Shown: piece after piece, positions 16,976 to 25,761 of the stretch
Layout: every line of letters begins with the position of its first letter
How positions within the stretch are numbered: the stretch's first letter is position 1
DNA from: an uncultured Bacteroidales bacterium
Lineage (GTDB): Bacteria > Bacteroidota > Bacteroidia > Bacteroidales > Paludibacteraceae
Direction: 5' to 3'
Length of the DNA stretch: 43,746 nucleotides
NCBI GenBank assembly: GCA_900319035.1
Contig: ONMU01000011.1
Location: forward strand, 1 to 43,746
Made by a program: the position numbers and the translations under genes
The notes under the pieces: generated by a model
The model's database searches: none
Seen by the model: only the letters and a program-made list of their open reading frames with translations
What the model was told of the DNA's origin: nothing

Positions 16976-18673
16976 TCAATGTATGCGTTGACCGGTGATG
17001 GTGAAGATGCTCTCTCCCACTTGGATGAACAACTGTCCCGAACGGAGATACTTACGCGCAGGAACGTCCAAGGTGGTCGCTTCAATGCCCGTCGTACCGC
17101 AGGAGGTGAGGTAGTCCGAATAGGAGATGCCGGATCCGGTAGCGTTGATGACGACGCGGGTGAAGCCGATACCTTGACCAGTGTTGTAGTTCGTAGAGAA
17201 GGTCAGCGGTGCACGTCCGGAAAGCGGCTGCGTATTCGTCCATGTATAGTCGCTGAGGGTCTTACCATTGATGGCTACGATCGTCGCTATCTGGGTCTGA
17301 CCGGCTTTGACATCGAGGTTACAATACTGCGTACCGCCATAGGTGCGGATATTCACTTCGATAGACGAGAGACCGGCAAGTTCTATCTCCGGCGAGGTCA
17401 GCTCTTTGCCTTTATCGAGCAACCAGTAAGAGCCGCTCATCGAAGCAGTGTTGATCCATCCCTCCGTATGATCCGCGTCATAGGTATAAATCATAGGGGT
17501 GATGACACCTCCTTGTTCTCCATGAGCAAAGACAGCATAGAGGGTCATATCCGCTGAGACAGCAGGTACATCAGAAGGCGTCTTATAGAGGACAGGCGCT
17601 TGATCGGTAGTGCCCTCGATAGGTGCTGTGGTCCAACCCATGAAAGTGTCGCTGGTCTCAGAGCATGAGACAGGCGCAGACGGGAAAGCGGTAAGGGCAC
17701 GACCGGCGATCACCGAATCCGTATAGAGCACCACACCGCAAACCGACCACGTCACACCATATTTGGTAACGTGAGAGGGATCGTACCCTCCTCCCTCGCA
17801 AGTAGGCGTCATCGACGACAGATCGACCGTCTGACCGACCTTATTGCCCCAGATATACTCCACCAGTTCGGGATAGTCAATGAACGGATTACGATTATGC
17901 TGAATGCCGTACACCGCTTGGTTTCGGTCTATCTCTTTCTGCGAGACGGGATCCTGACGATGCCAATCCAGCAGGAAAGAGAGGCTGTATGCAGTGAGGT
18001 TCGTAGGCGAAGAACTGAACATCTTCGACCCGTTGCCGGCATTAAGGCTATTGGAGCGGTATCGCGCTACCATATAAAAGAACGTGCGCGCGAAATCACC
18101 TTTGTAGTTATCATCCGGCTCATAGACAGTACCTACTCCACTGGTGGTGGAGGTACCGAGTTTGCCTAAACCGTGGTGGTCAGGGTCTTTGGAGAAGCCA
18201 CTGAAAGAGCTGACCACACCATACGGATAATTAGAGCGCAGGTTATTGATACGCGCATCGGTGGGATAGACGTTGAAGAGGTCGGAGACCATCGGTCCGG
18301 AGCCGAGCCAAGACTGACAAACGACGTGTTCTTTGTTCCATCCGTCACAAACAGCTTTCTGCGGGGTATTGGCATCCGCCATGGTAAAATAGCACGTAGA
18401 ATACATGTCCCACAACGAGTCGGCATAGAAATCCGTCTGCTCGTAATAGGGTTCCAAACCGTCATACGAGATCACTGTATGGTTATCAATGATGTTGCAG
18501 AGGGCATTGAGGATATTATCGGCGGACTTCTTGGTATCCACACCGTCGTAATAATGCTCCGGAACAGCCGCTACTCCTATCACTACGTTAGCCCATGTGC
18601 TTAATGAAAAAGCACATAAGGCAAACGCGATTATTGCAAATTTGATATTTGACATTTGATATTTGAAATTCAT
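16976..18673 (-). CDS. Secreted endonuclease I family protein, second of a tandem pair
   Basis: Extracellular nuclease of the EndA/NucM/Vvn (Endonuclease_1) fold. After a signal peptide (IIAFALCAFSLSTWA) come the metal/active-site block (NKEHVVCQSWL), DLFNVYPTDARINNLRSN and the YIWGNKVGQTVDL segment. In family terms the Glu-His pair supplies metal ligand and general base, and Asn of RSN is a metal ligand. From about residue 300 an InlB-B-repeat-like module (MGWTTAP ... LYAVFA) is followed by a beta-sandwich-like domain and the shared 25-residue tail (KYLRSGQ onward). The ATG overlaps the stop of the upstream paralogue (ATGA), so translation is coupled. The first 13 codons are an ATTTGATATTTGACATTTG phrase repeat, and initiation may instead occur at Met7. 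Confidence 0.9.
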   Translation of the reverse strand: MNFKYQMSNIKFAIIAFALCAFSLSTWANVVIGVAAVPEHYYDGVDTKKSADNILNALCNIIDNHTVISYDGLEPYYEQTDFYADSLWDMYSTCYFTMADANTPQKAVCDGWNKEHVVCQSWLGSGPMVSDLFNVYPTDARINNLRSNYPYGVVSSFSGFSKDPDHHGLGKLGTSTTSGVGTVYEPDDNYKGDFARTFFYMVARYRSNSLNAGNGSKMFSSSPTNLTAYSLSFLLDWHRQDPVSQKEIDRNQAVYGIQHNRNPFIDYPELVEYIWGNKVGQTVDLSSMTPTCEGGGYDPSHVTKYGVTWSVCGVVLYTDSVIAGRALTAFPSAPVSCSETSDTFMGWTTAPIEGTTDQAPVLYKTPSDVPAVSADMTLYAVFAHGEQGGVITPMIYTYDADHTEGWINTASMSGSYWLLDKGKELTSPEIELAGLSSIEVNIRTYGGTQYCNLDVKAGQTQIATIVAINGKTLSDYTWTNTQPLSGRAPLTFSTNYNTGQGIGFTRVVINATGSGISYSDYLTSCGTTGIEATTLDVPARKYLRSGQLFIQVGESIFTITGQRIH

Positions 18674-20442
18674 TTCACACGTTGACCTTGAAGATTGAAT
18701 AACTGTTCGTTATGCAGGATGTAAATCTGTCCTCCTACGAGCACCTTACGTGCGCTGGTCGGACTTGCTACCAACTCTACCTCCGTCGTTTCCTGACAGG
18801 CGGTGATATACCGGCTGTAGGTAGTAGCCGAACCGGTAGCGTTGATGACGATGGACTCGATACCGATACCTTTGTTGGCTGCTCCATTAGCGCAGGTAAA
18901 GGTCAGCGCGGAGGTTCCGGCGATATAAAGGTTGTTATTCCATGTATATTCGGTCATGGTAGAACCCTTCGTTGCCTCTATAGTGGTCAGTTTGCCATCT
19001 GCCTCATGGATATCGAGTTGGTCGTATTGTGTGCCTCCATACGTACGCATCTTCACGACGATAGACTCCAATCCCGCCAGATCGACCTCCGGCGAGACGA
19101 TGCTCTTACCTTGGTCGAGCAACCAGTATGTATTCGTCTTCGAAGCTGTGCATGTCCATCCCTCCTGATGATCCGCATCAAACTGATACACCGCCGGAAC
19201 AGACGAACCGCCGCTCTGAGCTTTCGCAAAGACTGCATAATAGGTCACATCTTCGGTTACAGGCGGGAAATCAGCAGGCATTTTGTAGAGCAGCGGAGCC
19301 TCGTCGGTGGTATCAGCGATAGGAGCTGTGGTCCAACCCATGAAGATATTACTCTCTTCCGAACACGAAACAGGCTCATCCGGCAGCGCCAAGATAGGCA
19401 CCTCTTCGGCTATCGAGTCCACTGACAACACATCGCCGTTAGCCGACCATGTCACGCCGTACATAGCACCCGGGATAGGCGGCACGAACGTCCTCTGACC
19501 ATCGCTCACGCCCGGCACGAACAGCGGATCGGTACTCGGCATGAGGTAGTTCATATCAATCGTCTCACCCGCATGTTCGCCCCAGATATACTCCGCTAAA
19601 TACGGATAGTCAATAAAGGGGTTGCGGTTTCCCTGCGTCTGCTGGATACCGTTATTACGGTCGATCTCTTTCTGCGACACCGGATCTTCGCGATGCCACT
19701 TCATGAGCAGCACCACAGCTTTCTTGGTCAGACCGAAATAGGCGGAAGCGGTATAGGTTCCGCTAAAGAAATTATTGCCGGTAGTCAGATTCGACTGCTG
19801 CCACTTAACGATCGTACCCATGATACCACGGGCCCAATCCCCCTTATACTGAGGTTTGGGTTCGAACACATTCCCCGAACCGTTGACCGACTCACCGGCA
19901 GCGGAAGCGATGGTCTTTTTGTCTGTGGACCAAGAACCGGCAGCGCCGTATTTATTGCCTCGCCAATTGGTACCGCCGTTCACCTCTCCGTACTCGTAGT
20001 TCGAACGCACACCATTGATCTTACCGTCCGTAGGCAGCACATGGAAAATATCGTTTCCGATACCACTTGTTCCTCCACCCCACCAAGACTGCGGGATCGA
20101 GTGCTCACGGTTATAACAATCGCAAACACCATTATAGTTACCGCAGGTATTGGAAGTAGCAAACACGCACTCACCGTACATGTCCCAAATCTTACCGGCT
20201 TTACCTACCGAGTCCGCAGGATACACATCGGTCTTGAGATACGCCGAATACAAACCGTTGTAACCGATCGATTTGTAGTTCTTGGAGGTAGCGGCACTAA
20301 CCGCCGACCAGAGGGTCGCACCCGACTTACCATCTACACTTGACCAATACGCCGGAATATCTGACGGTGGGGTCACCGTAGCAGCCAGCATCATCAGCGA
20401 CGACATACACAGCGCCGCAAGAAAAAGAATATGTTTTTTCAT
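18670..20442 (-). CDS. Secreted endonuclease I family protein, first of a tandem pair
   Basis: Starts at the ATG at 20442 (MKKHILFLAALCMSSLMMLAA, a good signal peptide). The frame is open further upstream, but that extension would cross the promoter at 20497-20528. The nuclease core shows CDCYNREHSIPQSWW and DIFHVLPTDGKINGVRSN, with the Glu-His pair and the RSN Asn intact, then WHREDPVSQKEIDRN and YIWGEHAGETIDM. The C-terminal half has the same InlB-repeat-like module, beta domain and 25-residue tail (KVLVGGQ onward) as its neighbour. The two genes are clearly paralogues from tandem duplication. Likely role: degrading extracellular DNA/RNA for phosphate or nucleosides, or remodelling biofilm (inference). 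Confidence 0.91.
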   Translation of the reverse strand: MKKHILFLAALCMSSLMMLAATVTPPSDIPAYWSSVDGKSGATLWSAVSAATSKNYKSIGYNGLYSAYLKTDVYPADSVGKAGKIWDMYGECVFATSNTCGNYNGVCDCYNREHSIPQSWWGGGTSGIGNDIFHVLPTDGKINGVRSNYEYGEVNGGTNWRGNKYGAAGSWSTDKKTIASAAGESVNGSGNVFEPKPQYKGDWARGIMGTIVKWQQSNLTTGNNFFSGTYTASAYFGLTKKAVVLLMKWHREDPVSQKEIDRNNGIQQTQGNRNPFIDYPYLAEYIWGEHAGETIDMNYLMPSTDPLFVPGVSDGQRTFVPPIPGAMYGVTWSANGDVLSVDSIAEEVPILALPDEPVSCSEESNIFMGWTTAPIADTTDEAPLLYKMPADFPPVTEDVTYYAVFAKAQSGGSSVPAVYQFDADHQEGWTCTASKTNTYWLLDQGKSIVSPEVDLAGLESIVVKMRTYGGTQYDQLDIHEADGKLTTIEATKGSTMTEYTWNNNLYIAGTSALTFTCANGAANKGIGIESIVINATGSATTYSRYITACQETTEVELVASPTSARKVLVGGQIYILHNEQLFNLQGQRVK

Positions 20443-20496
20443 ACTATTAAATTTATTCAAATGTCGTATTTCAACCGTTCCTTTTGAAATAGTCTG

Positions 20497-20528
20497 CAAA
20501 GGTACTGCTTTTTTGCGACATACACAAA
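20497..20528 (-). promoter_or_regulatory. Promoter of the endonuclease pair
   Basis: Minus strand: TTTG at 20528-20525, 20 bases (TATGTC early, A6-GCAG at the end), TACCTTTG at 20504-20497. It lies between the lpd stop (20543) and the nuclease start (20442). It decides the start codon, because the longer frame would be upstream of transcription. Confidence 0.8.
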
Positions 20529-20542
20529 TATTTGAATATGTT

Positions 20543-21907
20543 TTACAGCAACTCGTGCAAAATCTCACTGACGGTGGGGTGCGGGAAGACCACTTGCTGG
20601 AAATCCGAAAGGGTGTATCCGTTGCGAACGGCACACGAAGCCGCAGCGATGAACTCCGAGCAGGGATTACCGATACAATGCACACCCACGATGGTGCCGG
20701 TACGGCTGTCAACAATCATCTTACAAAGTCCTGTCTCGCCTTCGTTCTCCGCCATGAAACGACCACTAAACGTCATCGGCAGTTTGCGTACTTCCACCGA
20801 GATTCCCATGGATTCGGCTTGTACTTCCGTCAAACCGACAGACGCGATCTCGGGGTTGGTATAAACGACCGACGGAATAGCATTGTAATTTACCATTTGG
20901 ACATTTACCATTTGGTCATGGAGCATATGCTCCACTGCTACTTCGGCTTGACGGGAAGCCACATGAGCAAGCATGATCTTGCCGGTGACATCACCGCAGG
21001 CATAGACCTTCGGCAGGTTCGTTTGGCAGAACTCATCAATGACAATCGCCCCGCGGTTCAACTCCAAGCCCTCCAAAGCCTCTAATCCTTGCAGGTTAGC
21101 ACGGCGACCCACACTCACCAGTATCCGCTCTGCGGAAACCTCTCCCCGACCCTCTTCAGAAGAGAGGGAGGAATAATGCACCGTGTTGCCATCTATGGAC
21201 TCCACCTTGGTCTGAGTGAGAATATTGATACCGGCTTTCTTATATTTATCCAGCAGGACTTGCACGACCTCTTGATCAAGGTTCGGCAGGATCGTCGGCA
21301 TCGCTTCGATGACCGTTACCGGCACACCAAGTTCGTGATAGAGGGTTGCAAACTCCATACCGATTACTCCACCGCCTACGATGACCATCGACTGCGGCAG
21401 TTCGGTAGCCGCCAAAGCGTCTGTCGAATCCCACACAGCAGGATTGTCTTTTATGCCCGAGATCGGTGGCACGAAGTTCGTCGAGCCGGTACAGATCATC
21501 AGGTGCTCTGCTTCGTACTCTACCCCATTACACTCGATCCGCCAAAATTGGCGGATATTATCAAGTACTTTCGCTTGTCCGCTCACCACCGTGCAGTGTT
21601 CGTTATTGAGGCGTTGTTTGATGCCGGCTACGAGTTTGCGAACAACGATGGTCTTGCGTTTCTGCATTGCTGCAAAATCGAAGGCTACGTTCTCAGCCGT
21701 TACACCATATTTCTGTGCGTGCGAAGCGTTATAGTACTGTTTGGCGCCGTATAAGAGCGATTTGGTAGGAATACAACCTACGTTCAGGCAGGTTCCGCCC
21801 AACGCATTCTGCTCAAAGAGCACGACATCTTTTCCGGCTTTCGAAGCGATCTCCGCCGCAGTATACCCTGCCGGTCCGCCACCTACAATAGCTAAAAAGT
21901 ATTTCAT
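20543..21907 (-). CDS. lpdA: Dihydrolipoyl dehydrogenase
   Basis: FAD-dependent disulfide oxidoreductase, the E3 of 2-oxoacid dehydrogenase or glycine cleavage complexes. The FAD site is GGGPAGYTAAEIA, the redox disulfide is C40/C45 (GGTCLNVGCIPTKS), the NAD site is GGGVIGMEFATL, and the second FAD motif is VYACGDVTG. The catalytic pair H443/E448 lies in FPHPTVSEIL. Length (454) is normal. Oddity: bases 20888-20924 repeat an AAATGGTAAATG phrase, read in frame as DQMVNVQMVNYNAIP. This looks like a small insertion where relatives go directly into the YNAIPSVVYT strand. It is the last gene of the operon, 5 bases after cysE. No complex partners are nearby. Confidence 0.95.
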   Translation of the reverse strand: MKYFLAIVGGGPAGYTAAEIASKAGKDVVLFEQNALGGTCLNVGCIPTKSLLYGAKQYYNASHAQKYGVTAENVAFDFAAMQKRKTIVVRKLVAGIKQRLNNEHCTVVSGQAKVLDNIRQFWRIECNGVEYEAEHLMICTGSTNFVPPISGIKDNPAVWDSTDALAATELPQSMVIVGGGVIGMEFATLYHELGVPVTVIEAMPTILPNLDQEVVQVLLDKYKKAGINILTQTKVESIDGNTVHYSSLSSEEGRGEVSAERILVSVGRRANLQGLEALEGLELNRGAIVIDEFCQTNLPKVYACGDVTGKIMLAHVASRQAEVAVEHMLHDQMVNVQMVNYNAIPSVVYTNPEIASVGLTEVQAESMGISVEVRKLPMTFSGRFMAENEGETGLCKMIVDSRTGTIVGVHCIGNPCSEFIAAASCAVRNGYTLSDFQQVVFPHPTVSEILHELL

Positions 21908-21912
21908 AGTAT

Positions 21913-22599
21913 TTATGCTTTGTTTTTAATTCGTATTTCGGGTGTGCTTTGGAGCACTATGCTGTTTGCTGGGACGCTTTGCGTCAACCAGATGTTACCG
22001 CCAACGACGGTGTCATGACCGATGGTGACACGACCGAGGATGGAGGTGTTGGAATAGACGGTGACGTGATCCTCCAAGATCGGGTGACGAGGAACGTCCA
22101 TAGGACGACCTTCGGCATCGTACTCGAAGTTCTTCGCGCCGAGCGTCACACCTTGGTACAGCACCACATGCGAACCGATGATAGCGGTCTCGCCGATGAC
22201 CACACCCGTACCATGATCGATACAGAAATGGTCGCCTATCTGCGCCGCAGGGTGAATATCGATACCCGTTCGGCTATGCGCGAGTTCAGTTAACATACGC
22301 GGGATACGCGGCACGCCGAGTTGGTAAAGCACATGGGCGGCACGGTAATGGATCATTGCGTATTGCAGCGGATAAGAGAGGATCACTTCGCCCCGATCGG
22401 TCACTGCAGGGTCATTATGGAGGACAGCATCCACATCGGTGTTGATGAGTCGTTTGATCTCAGGTATCTGCACCCAGAACGCCTCCGGCAGGCACAGGTC
22501 TTTCGGTCTCTCCACTGCCGGATAATACTCCGGAAATACCTCGCCCTGCAGATGCAGCACGAGTTGTTTCAAATGCGCTATATTAATAAGTCCGTTCAA
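21913..22599 (-). CDS. cysE: Serine O-acetyltransferase
   Basis: Makes O-acetylserine from serine and acetyl-CoA, the first committed step of cysteine synthesis. The C-terminal half is a left-handed beta-helix of hexapeptide repeats (IDIHPAAQIGDHF, IIGSHVVLYQGVTLG, ILEDHVTVYSNTSILG). The catalytic-type IDHGTGVVIGET and VPRHPILED histidines are present. The N-terminal helical domain is short: 228 residues, less than the ~270 of E. coli CysE and closer to EpsC-like forms. The gene lies between cysK and lpd on one transcript. Confidence 0.94.
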   Translation of the reverse strand: MNGLINIAHLKQLVLHLQGEVFPEYYPAVERPKDLCLPEAFWVQIPEIKRLINTDVDAVLHNDPAVTDRGEVILSYPLQYAMIHYRAAHVLYQLGVPRIPRMLTELAHSRTGIDIHPAAQIGDHFCIDHGTGVVIGETAIIGSHVVLYQGVTLGAKNFEYDAEGRPMDVPRHPILEDHVTVYSNTSILGRVTIGHDTVVGGNIWLTQSVPANSIVLQSTPEIRIKNKA

Positions 22600-22628
22600 T
22601 TTTAATTCTTAATTTTTAATTTTTAATT
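22596..22628. repeat. Phrase spacer between cysK and cysE
   Basis: TTTTAATTCTTAATTTTTAATTTTTAA type near-tandem phrase. It is the same word family as 5190-5216 but on the opposite strand, and forms nearly the whole intergenic gap. Confidence 0.6.
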
Positions 22629-23515
22629 TACAATACGGAAAGGTACCGTTCGCCTGTATCGGGTAAGAGGACGACGATGTTTTTGCCCTGATAGTCGGGT
22701 TGTTGGCTTAGTTGCAGAGCAGCCGAATACGCAGCGCCGGAAGAGATACCGACGAGCAGTCCGTGGTCTTTGGCAAGCGAACGAGCGGCAGCAAAAGCGT
22801 CCTCGTTGGTAACGGTCATCACGCGGTCGATATACCCTGCCTGATAGGTCTCCGGCACGAAGTTCGCGCCTATACCTTGTATCTTATGCGGTCCGGCTTT
22901 TCCTTCGGAGAGCATAGGAGAGGACGCAGGTTCAACGGCGATGATCTCGACGAGCATGTTCTTCTCTTTGAGTGCGCGCCCTACTCCGCTGACCGTACCG
23001 CCTGTTCCCACACCGCCAATGAACACATCGACCTGTCCGGCGGTGTCTTCCCAGATCTCCTGTCCGGTGGTAGCATAATGGATAGCAGGGTTAGCAGGGT
23101 TGGTGAACTGTCCTAAGATCACCGCATTGGGGGTGTTGTCCCGCAGCTCTTCCGCCTTGACAATCGCCCCTTTCATGCCTTCTGCGCCCGGAGTGAGCAC
23201 GAGTTCGGCACCATAGGCAGCCAAGAGGTTTCGGCGTTCCACGGACATCGTCTCGGGCATCGTCAGGATCACCTGATAACCTTTGAGCCGACCGATCCAC
23301 GCCAAGCCGACTCCGGTGTTGCCAGAGGTAGGTTCGATGATCGTAGCGCCCGGTACTAAGACTCCTTTGCGTTCCGCATCTTCGATCATCGCTAACGCGG
23401 TACGGTCTTTGACCGAACCACCCGGGTTAAAACGCTCTAATTTGAGCATCAGACCGGGTTGTATTTCGAGCATCGGCGTCTTGCCGATGAGTTCCAATAA
23501 GTTCTTAACTATCAT
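22628..23515 (-). CDS. cysK: Cysteine synthase (O-acetylserine sulfhydrylase)
   Basis: PLP enzyme converting O-acetylserine and sulfide to cysteine. The PLP lysine is K36 (FNPGGSVKDRTA). The substrate loop is EPTSGNTGVGLAW and the phosphate-binding loop GGVGTGGTVSGVG. The C-terminal ISSGAAYSAAL is also typical. The 295-residue length is slightly short but complete. Its ATG overlaps the stop of the preceding C_GCAxxG_C_C gene (ATGA), and cysE follows. CysK and CysE often form the cysteine synthase complex, so co-expression fits. Confidence 0.96.
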   Translation of the reverse strand: MIVKNLLELIGKTPMLEIQPGLMLKLERFNPGGSVKDRTALAMIEDAERKGVLVPGATIIEPTSGNTGVGLAWIGRLKGYQVILTMPETMSVERRNLLAAYGAELVLTPGAEGMKGAIVKAEELRDNTPNAVILGQFTNPANPAIHYATTGQEIWEDTAGQVDVFIGGVGTGGTVSGVGRALKEKNMLVEIIAVEPASSPMLSEGKAGPHKIQGIGANFVPETYQAGYIDRVMTVTNEDAFAAARSLAKDHGLLVGISSGAAYSAALQLSQQPDYQGKNIVVLLPDTGERYLSVL

Positions 23516-23970
23516 AAGGTGTGTAGAAAAATTCTCACTGCCTGTGCTACCATTTCGGAGCAGGGTCTTTTTTCGTAATACTGTTGTGTCCGCTCTTCGG
23601 GTTTGGGGTCTTGCGGTTTCGGTGCAAGACCTAAGAGTTCCGCGCAGATGAGCGATCCGTATTGGGCTTTGAACTCTCCGGCAAGCTGTTGTACGAACGC
23701 GTAGTTCGCCATCTTACCTTCGTTGTCATGGGGTGTAGAGGAGCCGTTCTGCAGTCCGGCAAGCATGAACATGCCCGAAGCAGCACCGCAAACCATACGC
23801 ATCCTTCCCATACCGCCTCCGAACGAGGCAGAGAGGCGGAGCGCCAATGACTCATCGGTGACACCATATATATCCGCGCACGAGGCAAACACCGCCTGCG
23901 AGCAGTTATACCCTTGTTTGAACAAATCCGTTGCCCGTTGAGCACGAGCTTCTATTTCTTCGTTTGTCAT
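23512..23970 (-). CDS. C_GCAxxG_C_C family redox protein
   Basis: Small helical protein of the C_GCAxxG_C_C family (TIGR01909). C23 in GYNCSQAVFASC, the signature CGAASG loop (VCGAASGMFMLAG) and further cysteines (SLICAELLG, RPCSEMV) match the pattern that gives the family its name. The 152-residue length is typical. Function is not established; the conserved cysteines suggest a redox or metal role. It is translationally coupled to cysK by a 4-base overlap, which ties it to sulfur or thiol metabolism here (inference from context). Confidence 0.88.
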   Translation of the reverse strand: MTNEEIEARAQRATDLFKQGYNCSQAVFASCADIYGVTDESLALRLSASFGGGMGRMRMVCGAASGMFMLAGLQNGSSTPHDNEGKMANYAFVQQLAGEFKAQYGSLICAELLGLAPKPQDPKPEERTQQYYEKRPCSEMVAQAVRIFLHTL

Positions 23971-23976
23971 AGTCGT

Positions 23977-25761
23977 TTATTCTATTTTGCGTCCGAATAG
24001 GTCGTATGTCTGCCCGTTACGGAGGAGGAGCACTTGTCCGTGACGGATGATCTTGGTCGGTTGCGATGAAGGGTCTTGGGTGTTTTCCGTGCCCCACGTA
24101 GCCGGACGGGTGCCTTCGCCCCATTGACGGTAGAGCCAGTTGATACGTCCGTTGAACTTATCGAGGAACGCATCGCGTTTGGCACTCATGTTGCTGTTCT
24201 CGCAGTAGTTCTGCGTGCCGTTCCAGAGCTGCGCATCGCGTTGGGCTGCCACGGCGACCAGAGAGGCAAAAGTACTGATCTCTGAACGGACGTCGCTCTG
24301 CTGATCGTGGTAGAAGATCCACCAGTACTCTTTCAGTTTTGCTTGGAAAGCAGGCCATGTAGCGAGCTGTCCGATCCAGTACTGAGGGAAGGTCGGGTTG
24401 TCGTATATCCACGTCTCCCCGCCTCGGTTATAGGCATTGCCGAAATCCCATACGGGTCCGAAGAACCATTTCTCGGCTATGCCGTTTCGGTCACGGTCTT
24501 TGTAGAGGTAACAACTGCCGTGATAACTCTCACAGTCCTCCATGATCTCCTGCACGAGGTAGTATTTGACGGCTTCGTCAAGGTCGATTCGGTTCCAGAC
24601 ATCCGTCTCGTTAGAGCCCCAGATAGCGGTATTGAGTCCGTTGAGTTGGTTCTCGATATAGGTACGCTGTTGGGTTGAGAGGACCTCGGGACTCTTCATC
24701 GTGACCCATATCTGCTGACCGTTGCCTTCGGAGAGGGTGACGTTGCCCTCCTCGTAGTAGTTATCGATCTCCACGAGCCAACCTCCGCTGACGGAGTCGA
24801 TGGCGTTATCTTCCTGCTCGGTGACATCCACACGGTTGGAACCAACGCGGATCTGTTCGGTCAGAAAATAGATACCTTGGTACTGACCGTTCATCACCAG
24901 TTCCACCGGCACCAGACCGGGTGTCCATCTCAGACCGATTGCTTCGCTGAGCTTGAAACCGATATAGTTCTTCAGATAACCGAGGTTATCGTCCGCGCCG
25001 GCTAAGAGACACCAGTGTTTGTTCTTGGGCATGCCGAGCACTTTCTGTTTGGCGTCGAACTTGATGCGGTAGGGTTTCTTGTCAAAGCCGGTCCACGTCC
25101 AGTTACCGCGTCCTTTGAACTGTCCGGTCACCGGTGCTTCACTGCTGCCCAAGGCGTCGTAGCCTGTGTTGAGCGGATCGATATACAGTGAGCCGGTGAT
25201 ATACACCTCTTTGCTGGTGATGGCTACGCCGTTGGTGGTATTGAGATAGACGATCGGCAGGTTACCGCTGGGGGTAACCGCACCGGTCTGTCCGCCTAAC
25301 GAACTCTCCCATACGGCAAGGTTCATCCATGCGCCTTGCACCCAGTTATCGCCGTTTACGGGAACGAAGATCTCTCCTGCACTCATCTGTGCATCGGAGG
25401 TAGCGGTGCGGGTGATGTTGAGCGTATTACTGATATAATCCTTGAAATCGCTGAACCGCTGGTCGTACGTACCGGCTTGGATATCTCCGCCCACGAACGT
25501 AAAGCGATAGATGTCATTGACGGTCTGAGCGATGGAGACCGCCCATTTCTGCCCGTCAAAACTCATATCCAACACATGAGTCTCGGAGACATCGTCTCTG
25601 CCATACACCATCTTGACCGTAGAATAGCCGGTCTTAGAGTTGTCAAAATAGAGCGATCCCTGCGGAATCGTCATCGCCTGCATGCCTGCACTAAATAGGA
25701 AAAACAGCAGAATACCTGTGTACCTTTCCATTTTCATTTTCATTTTCATTTTCATTTTCAT
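23977..25761 (-). CDS. Secreted CotH-like kinase-fold protein with 25-residue tail
   Basis: CotH family (PF08757). After a signal peptide (GILLFFLFSAGMQA) and a short N-terminal domain, the CotH core shows GQFKGRGNWTW, KKPYRIKFDAKQKVLGM, WCLLAGADDN, NGQYQGIYFLTEQI and GPVWDFGNAYN. The Asp of the last motif is the likely metal-binding residue. Known CotH proteins are atypical protein kinases; substrate and activity here are unknown. The C-terminus is the shared tail (KIIRHGQ onward). The N-terminus is MKMKMKMKMKMERY, from five ATGAAA copies, so several in-frame ATGs are available. The first ATG overlaps the sulP stop (ATGA). Its place in a sulfur-uptake operon is unexpected. Confidence 0.88.
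   Translation of the reverse strand: MKMKMKMKMKMERYTGILLFFLFSAGMQAMTIPQGSLYFDNSKTGYSTVKMVYGRDDVSETHVLDMSFDGQKWAVSIAQTVNDIYRFTFVGGDIQAGTYDQRFSDFKDYISNTLNITRTATSDAQMSAGEIFVPVNGDNWVQGAWMNLAVWESSLGGQTGAVTPSGNLPIVYLNTTNGVAITSKEVYITGSLYIDPLNTGYDALGSSEAPVTGQFKGRGNWTWTGFDKKPYRIKFDAKQKVLGMPKNKHWCLLAGADDNLGYLKNYIGFKLSEAIGLRWTPGLVPVELVMNGQYQGIYFLTEQIRVGSNRVDVTEQEDNAIDSVSGGWLVEIDNYYEEGNVTLSEGNGQQIWVTMKSPEVLSTQQRTYIENQLNGLNTAIWGSNETDVWNRIDLDEAVKYYLVQEIMEDCESYHGSCYLYKDRDRNGIAEKWFFGPVWDFGNAYNRGGETWIYDNPTFPQYWIGQLATWPAFQAKLKEYWWIFYHDQQSDVRSEISTFASLVAVAAQRDAQLWNGTQNYCENSNMSAKRDAFLDKFNGRINWLYRQWGEGTRPATWGTENTQDPSSQPTKIIRHGQVLLLRNGQTYDLFGRKIE
25729..25761 (-). repeat. Hexanucleotide (ATGAAA)n tract at a start codon
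   Basis: Five ATGAAA units plus a final ATG at the start of the CotH-like gene. Each gain or loss of a unit stays in frame and changes only the distance between the sulP stop and later start codons. The tract is prone to replication slippage. Confidence 0.85.

Noticed and set aside
20443-20715. N-terminal extension of the first endonuclease gene
   Set aside because: It crosses the promoter at 20497-20528 and lpd coding sequence; a proper signal peptide begins at 20442.
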